Shown one piece after another: positions 1 to 5,467 of a stretch of DNA of 5,467 nt. The number at the start of each line of letters is the position of its first letter. Positions within the stretch are counted from its first letter, which is position 1. The notes beneath the pieces are model-generated. The model ran no database searches. It saw nothing but the letters and a program-made list of their open reading frames with translations, and was not told the origin of the DNA. The translations under genes were made by a program, and so were the position numbers. Source of the stretch: Gammaproteobacteria bacterium (lineage in GTDB: Bacteria > Pseudomonadota > Gammaproteobacteria > Competibacterales > Competibacteraceae); assembly GCA_020047885.1 (NCBI GenBank), contig JAIFNF010000285.1, forward strand, positions 1 to 5,467, given 5' to 3'.

Positions 1-18
1 GATGTCGGGATTAGCCAT
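1..18 (-). CDS. glyS: Glycyl-tRNA synthetase beta subunit, first six codons only
   Basis: Only the N-terminus (M-A-N-P-D-I) is inside the window; the gene continues past the left edge. The ATG (complement of 16-18) overlaps the glyQ stop codon (complement of 11-13), so the two genes overlap by 8 bases. A perfect AGGAGG (complement of 25-30) lies six bases upstream, inside the last codons of glyQ. In most proteobacteria glyQ is followed directly by glyS, whose product forms the alpha2-beta2 synthetase with GlyQ and carries the tRNA-binding part. The identity is inferred from position, overlap and ribosome-binding site, because six residues are too few to show homology. Translational coupling with glyQ is likely. 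Confidence 0.72.
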
Positions 19-934
19 GAGCGGCCTCCTGGGCGAGAGCGGCCTGCTGACACATCGGGAAACCCCGGGCGGCGCGGGCGTCGTAATAGGCCTGGGCGAC
101 CGCACGCGCCAGGGTGCGGACGCGCAGAATAAAGCGCTGGCGTTCGGTGACCGAGATCGCCTTACGGGCGTCCAGCAGGTTGAAAGTATGCGAGGCTTTC
201 AGGGCCATTTCGTAGGCGGGCAGCGGCAGCCCCACCTCAATCAGCCGCTTGCTTTCCGACTCATGGGTGTCGAACGCCATGAACAAGGCAGTCGTGTCGG
301 CGTGTTCAAAATTGTAAGTGGACATTTCTACTTCATTCTGATGAAACACGTCGCCATAAGTCACGCGGCCCAGCGACCCGTTAGTCCAGACCAGGTCAAA
401 GACGCTTTCCACACCCTGCAAGTACATGGCGATGCGTTCCAGGCCGTAGGTAATCTCACCGGTCACCGGTTTGCAATCCAGACCGCCGACCTGCTGGAAG
501 TAGGTGAACTGGGTGATTTCCATACCGTTCAGCCAGACTTCCCAACCCAGCCCCCAAGCGCCGAGGGTGGGCGATTCCCAGTTGTCCTCGACGAAGCGGA
601 CATCGTGGATCAGCGGATCCAGACCCAGTTCCTTGAGTGAACCGAGGTAGAGATCCTGCAAATCCAGCGGCGAGGGTTTAATGACCACCTGATACTGGTA
701 ATAGTGCTGCAAGCGGTTGGGGTTTTCGCCATAGCGGCCATCGGTAGGACGGCGGGACGGCTGCACATACGCCGCGCTCCACGGTTCGGGACCGATGGCG
801 CGGAGGAAGGTCGCGGGGTGAAAGGTGCCCGCGCCGACTTCCATATCATAAGGTTGGAGCAAGACGCAGCCTTGCCGCGCCCAGTATTCTTGTAGAGCCA
901 GGATCAGTCCCTGGAAGGTTGAAACATCACGCAC
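11..934 (-). CDS. glyQ: Glycyl-tRNA synthetase alpha subunit
   Basis: This is the catalytic alpha subunit of the class II alpha2-beta2 glycyl-tRNA synthetase. It activates glycine with ATP and, with GlyS, charges tRNA-Gly in the cytoplasm. The 307 residues span the whole family (E. coli GlyQ is about 303). Conserved blocks appear in order: the motif 1 region at residues 48-74 ([20 protein letters not shown] then YGENPNR), the motif 2 region at 100-141 ([20 protein letters not shown] followed by a [11 protein letters not shown] stretch), and motif 3 at 149-165 ([17 protein letters not shown]). A C-terminal helix block near 255-295 ([17 protein letters not shown]) is also typical. The start is GTG (complement of 932-934), with GGAG (complement of 941-944) six bases upstream. 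An ATG a few bases downstream is out of frame. The C-terminus is a few residues longer than in E. coli, and its last codons carry the glyS ribosome-binding site. No key residue looks lost. Confidence 0.98.
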   Translation of the reverse strand: MRDVSTFQGLILALQEYWARQGCVLLQPYDMEVGAGTFHPATFLRAIGPEPWSAAYVQPSRRPTDGRYGENPNRLQHYYQYQVVIKPSPLDLQDLYLGSLKELGLDPLIHDVRFVEDNWESPTLGAWGLGWEVWLNGMEITQFTYFQQVGGLDCKPVTGEITYGLERIAMYLQGVESVFDLVWTNGSLGRVTYGDVFHQNEVEMSTYNFEHADTTALFMAFDTHESESKRLIEVGLPLPAYEMALKASHTFNLLDARKAISVTERQRFILRVRTLARAVAQAYYDARAARGFPMCQQAALAQEAAHG

Positions 935-949
935 AGGCGTCTCCAGAAT

Positions 950-984
950 CCAGGGGGGACATTGGAAAACGCCCCCGGTTTTTT
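950..984 (+). terminator. Terminator-like hairpin in the glyQ leader, plus-strand orientation
   Basis: On the plus strand, CC-A-GGGGG (from 950) can pair with CCCCCGG (972-978) across a loop of about 14 bases, leaving the A bulged. TTTTTT follows at 979-984. This is the layout of a rho-independent terminator for rightward transcripts, that is, transcripts antisense to glyQ. No rightward gene upstream needs it. In the leftward glyQ mRNA the same bases form a G5/C5 hairpin that ends about six bases before the GGAG ribosome-binding site, without a following U-tract. Either role is inference; the pairing itself is visible. Confidence 0.35.
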
Positions 985-1002
985 GGTCATGATTGGGGGT
1001 TA

Positions 1003-1031
1003 AGTATAGCCCGGTGCCAAGCCAGGGTCAG
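1003..1031 (-). promoter_or_regulatory. Candidate sigma70 promoter for glyQ-glyS
   Basis: Read on the minus strand, TATACT (complement of 1003-1008; five of six matches to TATAAT) lies 17 bases downstream of CTGACC (complement of 1026-1031; four of six matches to TTGACA). Transcription would start near 996 and give a leader of about 60 bases before the glyQ GTG. The site fits the gap upstream of glyQ and begins just after the stop of the minus-strand open frame at 1035. It is a pattern match only, with no experimental support. Confidence 0.45.
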
Positions 1032-1034
1032 GCG

Positions 1035-1250
1035 TCATTTGAGGGGGGACTCCAGCAGCATCGACCCGCCGTCGCTACCCCGAATCTCCAGAATATCCCG
1101 CAACCGCGCCCAGCCTTCGTCGGGTAGTACTGTCGGGATGCGCACCAGTTGCCGATCACCGCTTTGCAATACCCGAACCCGGATGACCACCGCCTTGTAC
1201 CAGGCCTTCAAACCGGCAATCGCACGGTCACTGCTGGATCGTATGGAGAT
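1035..1250 (-). pseudogene. Unrecognised minus-strand open frame, possible 3' remnant of a gene
   Basis: The frame is open from just after a TGA (complement of 1251-1253) to a TGA at 1035-1037, 71 codons in all. It has no ATG or GTG near its beginning; the first plausible start is a TTG about 15 codons in. The C-terminal half reads like a real protein, for example RQLVRIPTVLPDEGWARLRD followed by ILEIRGSDGGSMLLESPLK, with alternating hydrophobic residues and an acidic/basic mix. The opposite strand over the same stretch is S/R/P-rich, as antisense often is. I do not recognise a family. Its upstream third (1168-1250) lies opposite the IS630 transposase fragment, so one explanation is a gene whose 5' end was replaced by the insertion. 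It could also be a chance frame. Confidence 0.3.
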
Positions 1251-1323
1251 TCATTACACCCCGAAACACCGCAGTTCGCTCAATATGGCGGAAGTTGAAT
1301 TGAGCGTGCTGAGCCGACAGTGC
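1168..1323 (+). pseudogene. IS630-family transposase, C-terminal fragment
   Basis: About 52 codons in one frame read like the C-terminal part of the DDE transposase of IS630-type elements. NTRTRMTTALYQAF resembles the usual N-x-N-T-H-x-x-x-x-LY-x-AF block. LLDRMEIHYTPKHRSSLNMA then EVELSVLSRQC resembles the very conserved HYTPKHGSWLNM-AE-E-SVLSRQC block, which contains the last catalytic acidic residue. The G-S-W of the usual motif is R-S-S here. After the Cys at 1321-1323 the resemblance stops: the expected L-D-R-R-I is missing, and an unrelated R/K-rich tail runs to a TGA at 1363-1365. The catalytic N-terminal two thirds of a transposase (roughly 340 residues in intact members) are absent, so it cannot be active. 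I could not identify terminal inverted repeats or a TA target duplication. The family call rests on the motif, recalled rather than searched. Confidence 0.75.
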
Positions 1324-1368
1324 TCTCCCGCCAGCAGGCGCAAGGGACGCGCCGACCGGCGATGACTT

Positions 1369-1380
1369 TGATACTATAGT
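1369..1380 (+). promoter_or_regulatory. Candidate promoter -10 region for rpe-gph-trpE
   Basis: TGATACTATAGT contains two overlapping options. One is an extended -10, TG-A-TACTAT (1369-1377). The other is TATAGT (1375-1380), five of six matches to TATAAT. No good -35 box is visible; CCGACC at 1352-1357, at a 17-base spacing, matches only three of six. Transcription would start near 1385 and leave a leader of 25-30 bases before rpe, too short for an attenuator. The site lies just downstream of the decayed transposase fragment. Confidence 0.4.
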
Positions 1381-1412
1381 GGCAATTACTCTATCACGAG
1401 GGTTGCTAAACC

Positions 1413-2087
1413 ATGCGGGATTACTTGATCGCTCCGTCCATTCTGTCCGCCGACTTTGCGCGATTGGGCGATGAAGTGGACGCGGTTCTGGCGGCAGGGG
1501 CCGACCTGGTGCATTTCGATGTCATGGACAACCACTACGTCCCCAACCTGACCGTCGGCCCCATCGTCTGCGCTGCGCTGCGCAAGCATGGCGTTACCGC
1601 CCCCATCGACGCTCATCTGATGATCAAGCCGGTCGACCGCATCATCCCCGACTTTGCCATGGCAGGCGCGACCTACATCACCTTCCATCCCGAAGCCAGT
1701 GAGCATATCGACCGCACCCTCCAGCATATTCGCGATTGCGGCTGCCAGTCCGGGCTGGTCTTCAATCCGGCGACGCCACTGGACTGCCTCAAATACGTCA
1801 TGGACAAAGTGGATATGGTGTTGCTGATGGCGGTCAATCCTGGTTTTGGCGGGCAAAGCTTTATCAACGGTACGCTGAACAAGTTGCGCGAAGCCCGCCG
1901 CCTGATTGACGACAGCGGCCATGCCGTGCGCCTGGAAGTCGATGGCGGGGTCAAAATCGACAACATCCGCGCCATTGCCGAAGCCGGAGCGGATACCTTT
2001 GTCGCCGGTTCAGCGATCTTCAACAGCCCCGATTACCGTGCCACCATTGCCGCCATGCGGGCGGAACTGGCCGAGGTGAAGCAGTGA
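1413..2087 (+). CDS. rpe: Ribulose-phosphate 3-epimerase
   Basis: This cytoplasmic TIM-barrel enzyme interconverts D-ribulose 5-phosphate and D-xylulose 5-phosphate, in the pentose-phosphate pathway and, where present, the Calvin cycle. The 224 residues match the family length and resemble E. coli Rpe from end to end. Visible motifs are [14 protein letters not shown] (6-19), [18 protein letters not shown] (33-50), [11 protein letters not shown] (66-76), FHPEASEH (91-98), [10 protein letters not shown] (141-150) and LEVDGGVK (174-181). The expected metal ligands H34, D36, H68 and D177 are present; D36 and D177 are the catalytic acid/base pair. The ATG start is preceded by GAGGG (1398-1402) at a ten-base spacing. 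Its TGA overlaps the GTG of gph by four bases (GTGA), so it is the first gene of a probable three-gene operon. Confidence 0.98.
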   Translation: MRDYLIAPSILSADFARLGDEVDAVLAAGADLVHFDVMDNHYVPNLTVGPIVCAALRKHGVTAPIDAHLMIKPVDRIIPDFAMAGATYITFHPEASEHIDRTLQHIRDCGCQSGLVFNPATPLDCLKYVMDKVDMVLLMAVNPGFGGQSFINGTLNKLREARRLIDDSGHAVRLEVDGGVKIDNIRAIAEAGADTFVAGSAIFNSPDYRATIAAMRAELAEVKQ

Positions 2088-2770
2088 AAAGCTTTGAAAA
2101 CCGTACTGCGATTTTTTTCGATCTCGACGGCACCCTGGTCGACAGCGTTCCCGACCTGACCGCTGCCCTCAATGTCATGCTCCAGCAACTCGGCCTACCC
2201 GGTCGCGAAGAAGCGCAGGTGCGCACCTGGGTCGGTAATGGCATGGATAACCTGATTCGTCGCGCCCTCGTCGGTGAAATGGATGGCAGCCAAGCCGATC
2301 CCGCCCTGTTCGCCCGCGCCAAACCGCTCTATAAAGTCGCCTACGCTGACCACATTAGTGTCTACAGCGCCCTGTATCCCGGCGCTCACGAGGGACTGGT
2401 CGCATTACACGCCACCGGCATCCCCATGGCCTGTGTGACCAATAAACCGGCTGAATTCGCCCTGCCCCTGCTCGACAAACTGGGCATTAGCGAATTTTTC
2501 ACCACGGTAGTCGGCGGGGAATGTACGCCGCATCCTAAACCCGCCCCGGACGCCCTGCATCTGTGCGCGGAACGACTGGGCATTTCGATCACCCAGGGTC
2601 TGATGGTCGGCGATTCCCTCAACGATGTCGGCGCCGCCCGTAACGCCGGTTGCCCGGTGGTCTGTGTGCCCTATGGCTATAATCACGGCTACGATATCCG
2701 CGACGCCCAACCGGACGCGGTGATTGACTCCATCGCCGACCTGCCTACCTTGCTCATGAAACCCCTCTAA
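2084..2770 (+). CDS. gph: Phosphoglycolate phosphatase (HAD superfamily)
   Basis: This HAD-family hydrolase is expected to dephosphorylate 2-phosphoglycolate to glycolate, clearing the product of Rubisco oxygenation or of DNA 3'-end repair. Of 228 residues, motif I is [11 protein letters not shown] (11-21), with nucleophile D13 and acid/base D15. Motif II is CVTNKP (117-122), motif III lysine is K152 in [10 protein letters not shown], and motif IV is MVGDSLNDV (174-182), with Mg-binding D177 and D181. The helical cap lies between motifs I and II. The start is a GTG in a GTGA overlap with the rpe stop, with GAGG (2073-2076) seven bases upstream, so translation is probably coupled to rpe. Rpe-Gph neighbours are common in proteobacteria, which supports Gph over other HAD phosphatases. 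Substrate specificity is inferred from family and context. Confidence 0.93.
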   Translation: MKSFENRTAIFFDLDGTLVDSVPDLTAALNVMLQQLGLPGREEAQVRTWVGNGMDNLIRRALVGEMDGSQADPALFARAKPLYKVAYADHISVYSALYPGAHEGLVALHATGIPMACVTNKPAEFALPLLDKLGISEFFTTVVGGECTPHPKPAPDALHLCAERLGISITQGLMVGDSLNDVGAARNAGCPVVCVPYGYNHGYDIRDAQPDAVIDSIADLPTLLMKPL

Positions 2771-2780
2771 GCGCCCTGCC

Positions 2781-4286
2781 ATGACCCCGAACGATTTCAA
2801 GCGTCTGGTCGATGAAGGCTTCAACCGCATTCCGGTCGCCCGTGAAGTACTGGCCGATCTCGACACCCCGCTCAGCACCTATCTCAAGCTGGCCGATGCG
2901 CCCTACAGCTACCTGTTTGAATCGGTGCAGGGCGGCGAAAAGTGGGGTCGCTACTCGATCATTGGCCTGCCCTGCCGCAAGATTATCCGGGTGCGCGGTC
3001 ACCGCATCACCGTGGAACACGCCGGGGAAATCGTCGATGCGCTGACCTGCGCCGATCCGCTGGACTGGATTCAGGACTTCCAGAACCGCTACCGGGTGCC
3101 GGCGACCGGCGAAGGTCTCCCACGCTTCATTGGCGGACTGGTCGGCTACTTCGGCTACGACACGATCCGCTATATCGAACCGAAACTGGCGCAGAACGCC
3201 AATCCCGATCCATTGGATAATCCCGACATCCTGCTGCTGGTCTCCGAAGATCTGGTGGTGTTCGACAATCTGGCCGGGCGGCTGTACCTGATCACCCTGG
3301 TTGATCCAGCGGTGGAACGCGCCTATGCCCGCGCCCAGTTGCGGCTGGATCAATGGGTGGCGAAGCTGCGCGAAGGGCGTTCGCTCTATACCCCGGCGAA
3401 TCCCCGTGAGGATGCCGGTCCGGTCGAATTCGTCTCCGGCTTCACGAAAGAGGGTTTTGAAAACGCGGTGCGGCGAATTAAGGACTACATTCTCGCCGGG
3501 GACTGTATGCAAGTGGTGCTGTCACAGCGCCTCAGCGCCCCATTCCGGGCGGCGCCGCTGGATCTTTACCGGGCGCTGCGCGGGCTGAATCCCTCGCCGT
3601 ACATGTATTTCCTGAATCTGGGCGATTTCCACATCGTCGGCTCTTCCCCGGAAATTCTGGTGCGGCTGGAAGAGGGACTACTCACTGTCCGACCCATTGC
3701 CGGCACCCGGCGACGTGGCGCAACGGAAGAACAGGATCAGGCGCTGGAAGCCGAATTGCTGGCCGATCCCAAGGAACGGGCGGAACATCTGATGCTGATC
3801 GACCTGGGGCGCAATGACGCTGGCCGGGTCTGCGACATTGGCAGCGTCCAGTTGACCGAGAACATGGCGATTGAGCGCTATTCCCATGTCATGCACATCG
3901 TATCCAATGTGAACGGTCGATTGCGTCCGGATCTCAACGTTCTCGACGCTTTGCGGGCGACTTTCCCGGCAGGTACCGTCAGTGGCGCACCCAAGATTCG
4001 CGCCATGGAAATTATTGACGAACTGGAACCGGTCAAACGCGGGGTCTATGCCGGAGCGGTCGGTTATCTCTCCTGGTCAGGCAACATGGATACCGCGATT
4101 GCTATCCGCACTGCGGTTCTCAAGGACGGGATGCTGCATATCCAAGCCGGTGCCGGCATCGTCGCCGATTCCGTGCCGGAAAGTGAGTGGGAAGAGACCA
4201 TGAACAAGGGTCGCGCTCTGTTCCGGGCGGCGACGCTGGCAGAACGCGGATTGGATGAACCTCGCGCCGTTGGCAAAATGGTTTAA
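2781..4286 (+). CDS. trpE: Anthranilate synthase component I
   Basis: TrpE converts chorismate to anthranilate, the first committed step of tryptophan synthesis, using ammonia from glutamine supplied by the TrpG/PabA subunit. The 501 residues have the Pseudomonas-like form. The N-terminal regulatory domain (about 1-210) carries LFES (45-48), the counterpart of the LLES tryptophan-feedback site, followed by [12 protein letters not shown] (51-62). The chorismate-binding domain (about 220-485) shows VGSSPEIL (286-293), PIAGTRRRG (305-313), [11 protein letters not shown] (336-346), [20 protein letters not shown] (395-414), [11 protein letters not shown] (434-444) and [19 protein letters not shown] (455-473). 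The full set and the feedback site favour TrpE over PabB. The ATG lies ten bases after the gph stop, an in-frame TGA at 2757-2759 excludes an earlier start, and no clear Shine-Dalgarno sequence is visible. There is no room for a tryptophan leader peptide, and trpG does not follow. Confidence 0.96.
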   Translation: MTPNDFKRLVDEGFNRIPVAREVLADLDTPLSTYLKLADAPYSYLFESVQGGEKWGRYSIIGLPCRKIIRVRGHRITVEHAGEIVDALTCADPLDWIQDFQNRYRVPATGEGLPRFIGGLVGYFGYDTIRYIEPKLAQNANPDPLDNPDILLLVSEDLVVFDNLAGRLYLITLVDPAVERAYARAQLRLDQWVAKLREGRSLYTPANPREDAGPVEFVSGFTKEGFENAVRRIKDYILAGDCMQVVLSQRLSAPFRAAPLDLYRALRGLNPSPYMYFLNLGDFHIVGSSPEILVRLEEGLLTVRPIAGTRRRGATEEQDQALEAELLADPKERAEHLMLIDLGRNDAGRVCDIGSVQLTENMAIERYSHVMHIVSNVNGRLRPDLNVLDALRATFPAGTVSGAPKIRAMEIIDELEPVKRGVYAGAVGYLSWSGNMDTAIAIRTAVLKDGMLHIQAGAGIVADSVPESEWEETMNKGRALFRAATLAERGLDEPRAVGKMV

Positions 4287-4300
4287 ACCAACGCCGACCA

Positions 4301-4341
4301 CTTCCCCAACCCCAGCCCTCCCTCGCCCAGGGGGGAGGGAG
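4301..4341. repeat. G/C-rich palindromic intergenic repeat after trpE
   Basis: Starting 15 bases after the trpE stop, a C-rich stretch (cttccccaaccccagccctc) leads into an inverted repeat: CTCCCTC (4318-4324) against GAGGGAG (4335-4341), with a ten-base loop. An alternative register pairs CCCTCCC (4316-4322) with GGGAGGG (4333-4339). Repeats of this general look (CCCCAACCCC followed by a CTCCC/GGGAG hairpin) are scattered between genes in many proteobacterial genomes. Only one copy is in the window, so its status as a dispersed repeat is inferred. The hairpin may end or protect the rpe-gph-trpE transcript, but only TCTT follows, not a proper T-run, so a strong intrinsic terminator is unlikely. 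Confidence 0.5.
4336..4341 (+). promoter_or_regulatory. Ribosome-binding site within the palindrome, deciding a TTG start
   Basis: AGGGAG lies nine bases upstream of the TTG at 4351 and is the only purine-rich stretch near the 5' end of the polysaccharide gene. It is also the right arm of the palindromic repeat, so folding of the hairpin would hide it. This site, together with the in-frame TAA at 4345-4347, is why TTG 4351 was chosen as the start. Confidence 0.45.
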
Positions 4342-4350
4342 TCTTAAAAC

Positions 4351-5467
4351 TTGGAACCCTTCTTCAATTTACCCACTGCCCTTCGCCGCACGCTCCTGGT
4401 GTTCAGTGATACGCTCGCCGTGCTGACCGCGGTATGGGCGTCGTTCGCCATCCGCCTGGGCGAGATGTGGCCCGCGCTATTGCAGGATGTCGTTTGGCTC
4501 TTTCCGCTGGCAGTCGTCGTGCTCATCCCGACTTTCGCGCTGGCCGGGCTGTATCGGCCTATTCTGCGTTATGCCGACGAAAGTCTGCTGCACGCTATCG
4601 TTCTGGGGGCCAGCGTCGGCATCCTGTTGATGATGGCCGTGTGGGTATTTCTGCGTGAGGGCATTGTGCCGCGCTCGTCCTGGCTAATCGCCTGGCTGGT
4701 GCTCATTGCCCTGGTGGGTGGCGGGCGACTGCTGTTGCGTCGCTATCTGCGGCGCCGGTTCCGCTTGAGCGCACCCCGAACGCCGGTGATTATCTACGGC
4801 GCTGGCGACGCGGGCGTGCAACTGGTTCAAGCCCTGCGTTATAGCACCGAGTTTGAACCGGTGGTCTTTGTGGACGATAAATCACGGCTGTGGGGCAGTG
4901 TGGTTCTAGGTCTAAAAGTGCGGGCACCGGCCAAACTACCGCGCCTGATCGCCCGTCATGCCGCCGGACTGATTCTGTTGGCGCTGCCCTCCGCCTCGCG
5001 CCAGCGCCGCCGCGAGATTCTGGAAGCGCTGGCTGGGTTGCCGATACGGGTGATGGCGTTGCCGACCTTGGGGGAATTGACCAGTGGTGTGCGGCGGATT
5101 GATGAATTCCGTGAAATTGAGGTTGAGGATATCCTGGGGCGTGATTCCGTGCAGCCAAACCGGGATTTATTGCGGGCGCGGGTTCATGGAAAAACCGTGC
5201 TGGTCACCGGTGCCGGGGGGTCGATTGGTTCGGAGTTGTGTCGGCAGATTTTGCCGCTGCGCCCACGCCGACTGGTGCTGTTTGAACGTTCTGAATATGC
5301 GCTGTACGTCATCGAGCAGGAATTGCAGGCCATACTCAACACCCTGGGTTTACCACGCATTGAAGTCATCCCCCTTCTCGGTTCCGTCGTTCACCGCCGC
5401 CGCCTGCAGGTCGTGCTGGAACGGTTTGGCGTCGAGACGGTTTATCACACCGCCGCCTATAAGCACG
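4351..5467 (+). CDS. Membrane-bound nucleotide-sugar epimerase/dehydratase (WbpM/CapD/PglF family), 5' part
   Basis: The frame is open to the right edge: 372 complete codons of a protein that usually has 600-670. Four hydrophobic segments lie at about 14-36, 47-67, 79-101 and 110-129. The linker GIVPRSSWLIAW (104-115) and the basic stretch after the fourth segment are typical of the family. A first Rossmann fold starts at VIIYGAGDAG (146-155). The second, catalytic short-chain dehydrogenase/reductase domain starts at VLVTGAGGSIGSELCRQI (283-300), and the window ends in YHTAAYKH (365-372). Family members are inner-membrane enzymes that act on UDP-GlcNAc, usually as 4,6-dehydratases, for O-antigen, capsule or glycan synthesis. 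The catalytic tyrosine/lysine region lies beyond the window, so the reaction cannot be decided. TTG at 4351 is the first usable start, since TAA at 4345 closes the frame upstream; it gives MEPFFNLPTALRR, a natural N-terminus for the family. Later GTG codons fall inside the first membrane segment. Confidence 0.93.
   Translation, partial: MEPFFNLPTALRRTLLVFSDTLAVLTAVWASFAIRLGEMWPALLQDVVWLFPLAVVVLIPTFALAGLYRPILRYADESLLHAIVLGASVGILLMMAVWVFLREGIVPRSSWLIAWLVLIALVGGGRLLLRRYLRRRFRLSAPRTPVIIYGAGDAGVQLVQALRYSTEFEPVVFVDDKSRLWGSVVLGLKVRAPAKLPRLIARHAAGLILLALPSASRQRRREILEALAGLPIRVMALPTLGELTSGVRRIDEFREIEVEDILGRDSVQPNRDLLRARVHGKTVLVTGAGGSIGSELCRQILPLRPRRLVLFERSEYALYVIEQELQAILNTLGLPRIEVIPLLGSVVHRRRLQVVLERFGVETVYHTAAYKH

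Noticed and set aside
2..640. Long plus-strand open frame antisense to glyQ
   Set aside because: It lies wholly opposite the strongly conserved glyQ, starts at the window edge with no own signals, and its residues match no family I recognise. Antisense frames of this kind are common in GC-rich genes.
935..1002. T-box or other known riboswitch in front of glyQ
   Set aside because: The leader is only about 60 bases and has no T-box sequence or specifier stem. T-box control is a Gram-positive feature.
919..1365. Plus-strand open frame of 148 codons taken as one gene
   Set aside because: Its first part is antisense to the glyQ start and leader, and it is S/R/P-rich through 1035-1167. Only residues from about 84 to 135 resemble a protein, the IS630 fragment. 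No promoter or ribosome-binding site supports its ATG.
2754..3512. 252-codon minus-strand frame inside trpE
   Set aside because: It covers the well-conserved trpE N-terminal domain on the opposite strand, has no ribosome-binding site or recognisable motif, and is explained by the codon bias of trpE.
4316..4347. Strong rho-independent terminator after trpE
   Set aside because: The hairpin is followed by TCTTAAAAC, not a T-run, so it is listed as a palindromic repeat with only possible terminator activity.
1..5467. CRISPR array, tRNA, rRNA or phage attachment site
   Set aside because: No regularly spaced direct repeats, cloverleaf-like segments, rRNA-like sequence or long direct repeats were seen. 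The core genes fill almost all of the window.

Overview
The window comes from a GC-rich proteobacterial chromosome, most likely a gammaproteobacterium. GlyQ, Rpe and Gph match gammaproteobacterial sequences closely as I remember them, and the TrpE is of the long Pseudomonas-like type. The gene order rpe-gph-trpE is also found in Pseudomonas. The genus cannot be fixed from the sequence alone.

Layout. On the minus strand, glyQ (11-934, GTG start) encodes the glycyl-tRNA synthetase alpha subunit. It overlaps the first codons of glyS, which runs off the left edge. Between glyQ and rpe lie about 480 bases with no intact gene. They hold a candidate glyQ promoter and a G/C-block leader that can fold, an unrecognised minus-strand open frame, a plus-strand fragment of an IS630-family transposase C-terminus, and a candidate rpe promoter.

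On the plus strand, rpe (1413-2087), gph (2084-2770) and trpE (2781-4286) form a tight probable operon, with a 4-base overlap and then a 10-base gap. Rpe serves the pentose-phosphate or Calvin pathway, Gph removes 2-phosphoglycolate, and TrpE commits chorismate to tryptophan. The operon therefore mixes carbon metabolism with the first step of tryptophan synthesis. The TrpG amidotransferase partner does not follow trpE here.

After trpE there is a short G/C-rich palindromic repeat. It is followed by the 5' part of a membrane-anchored nucleotide-sugar epimerase/dehydratase of the WbpM/CapD/PglF family (TTG start at 4351, open to the right edge). This suggests that a surface-polysaccharide locus begins here.

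The window is mostly ordinary core metabolism. I see no convincing new system. The points worth a second look are the decayed transposase and its overlap with a minus-strand frame, the foldable glyQ leader, and the repeat arm that appears to supply the ribosome-binding site of the polysaccharide gene.
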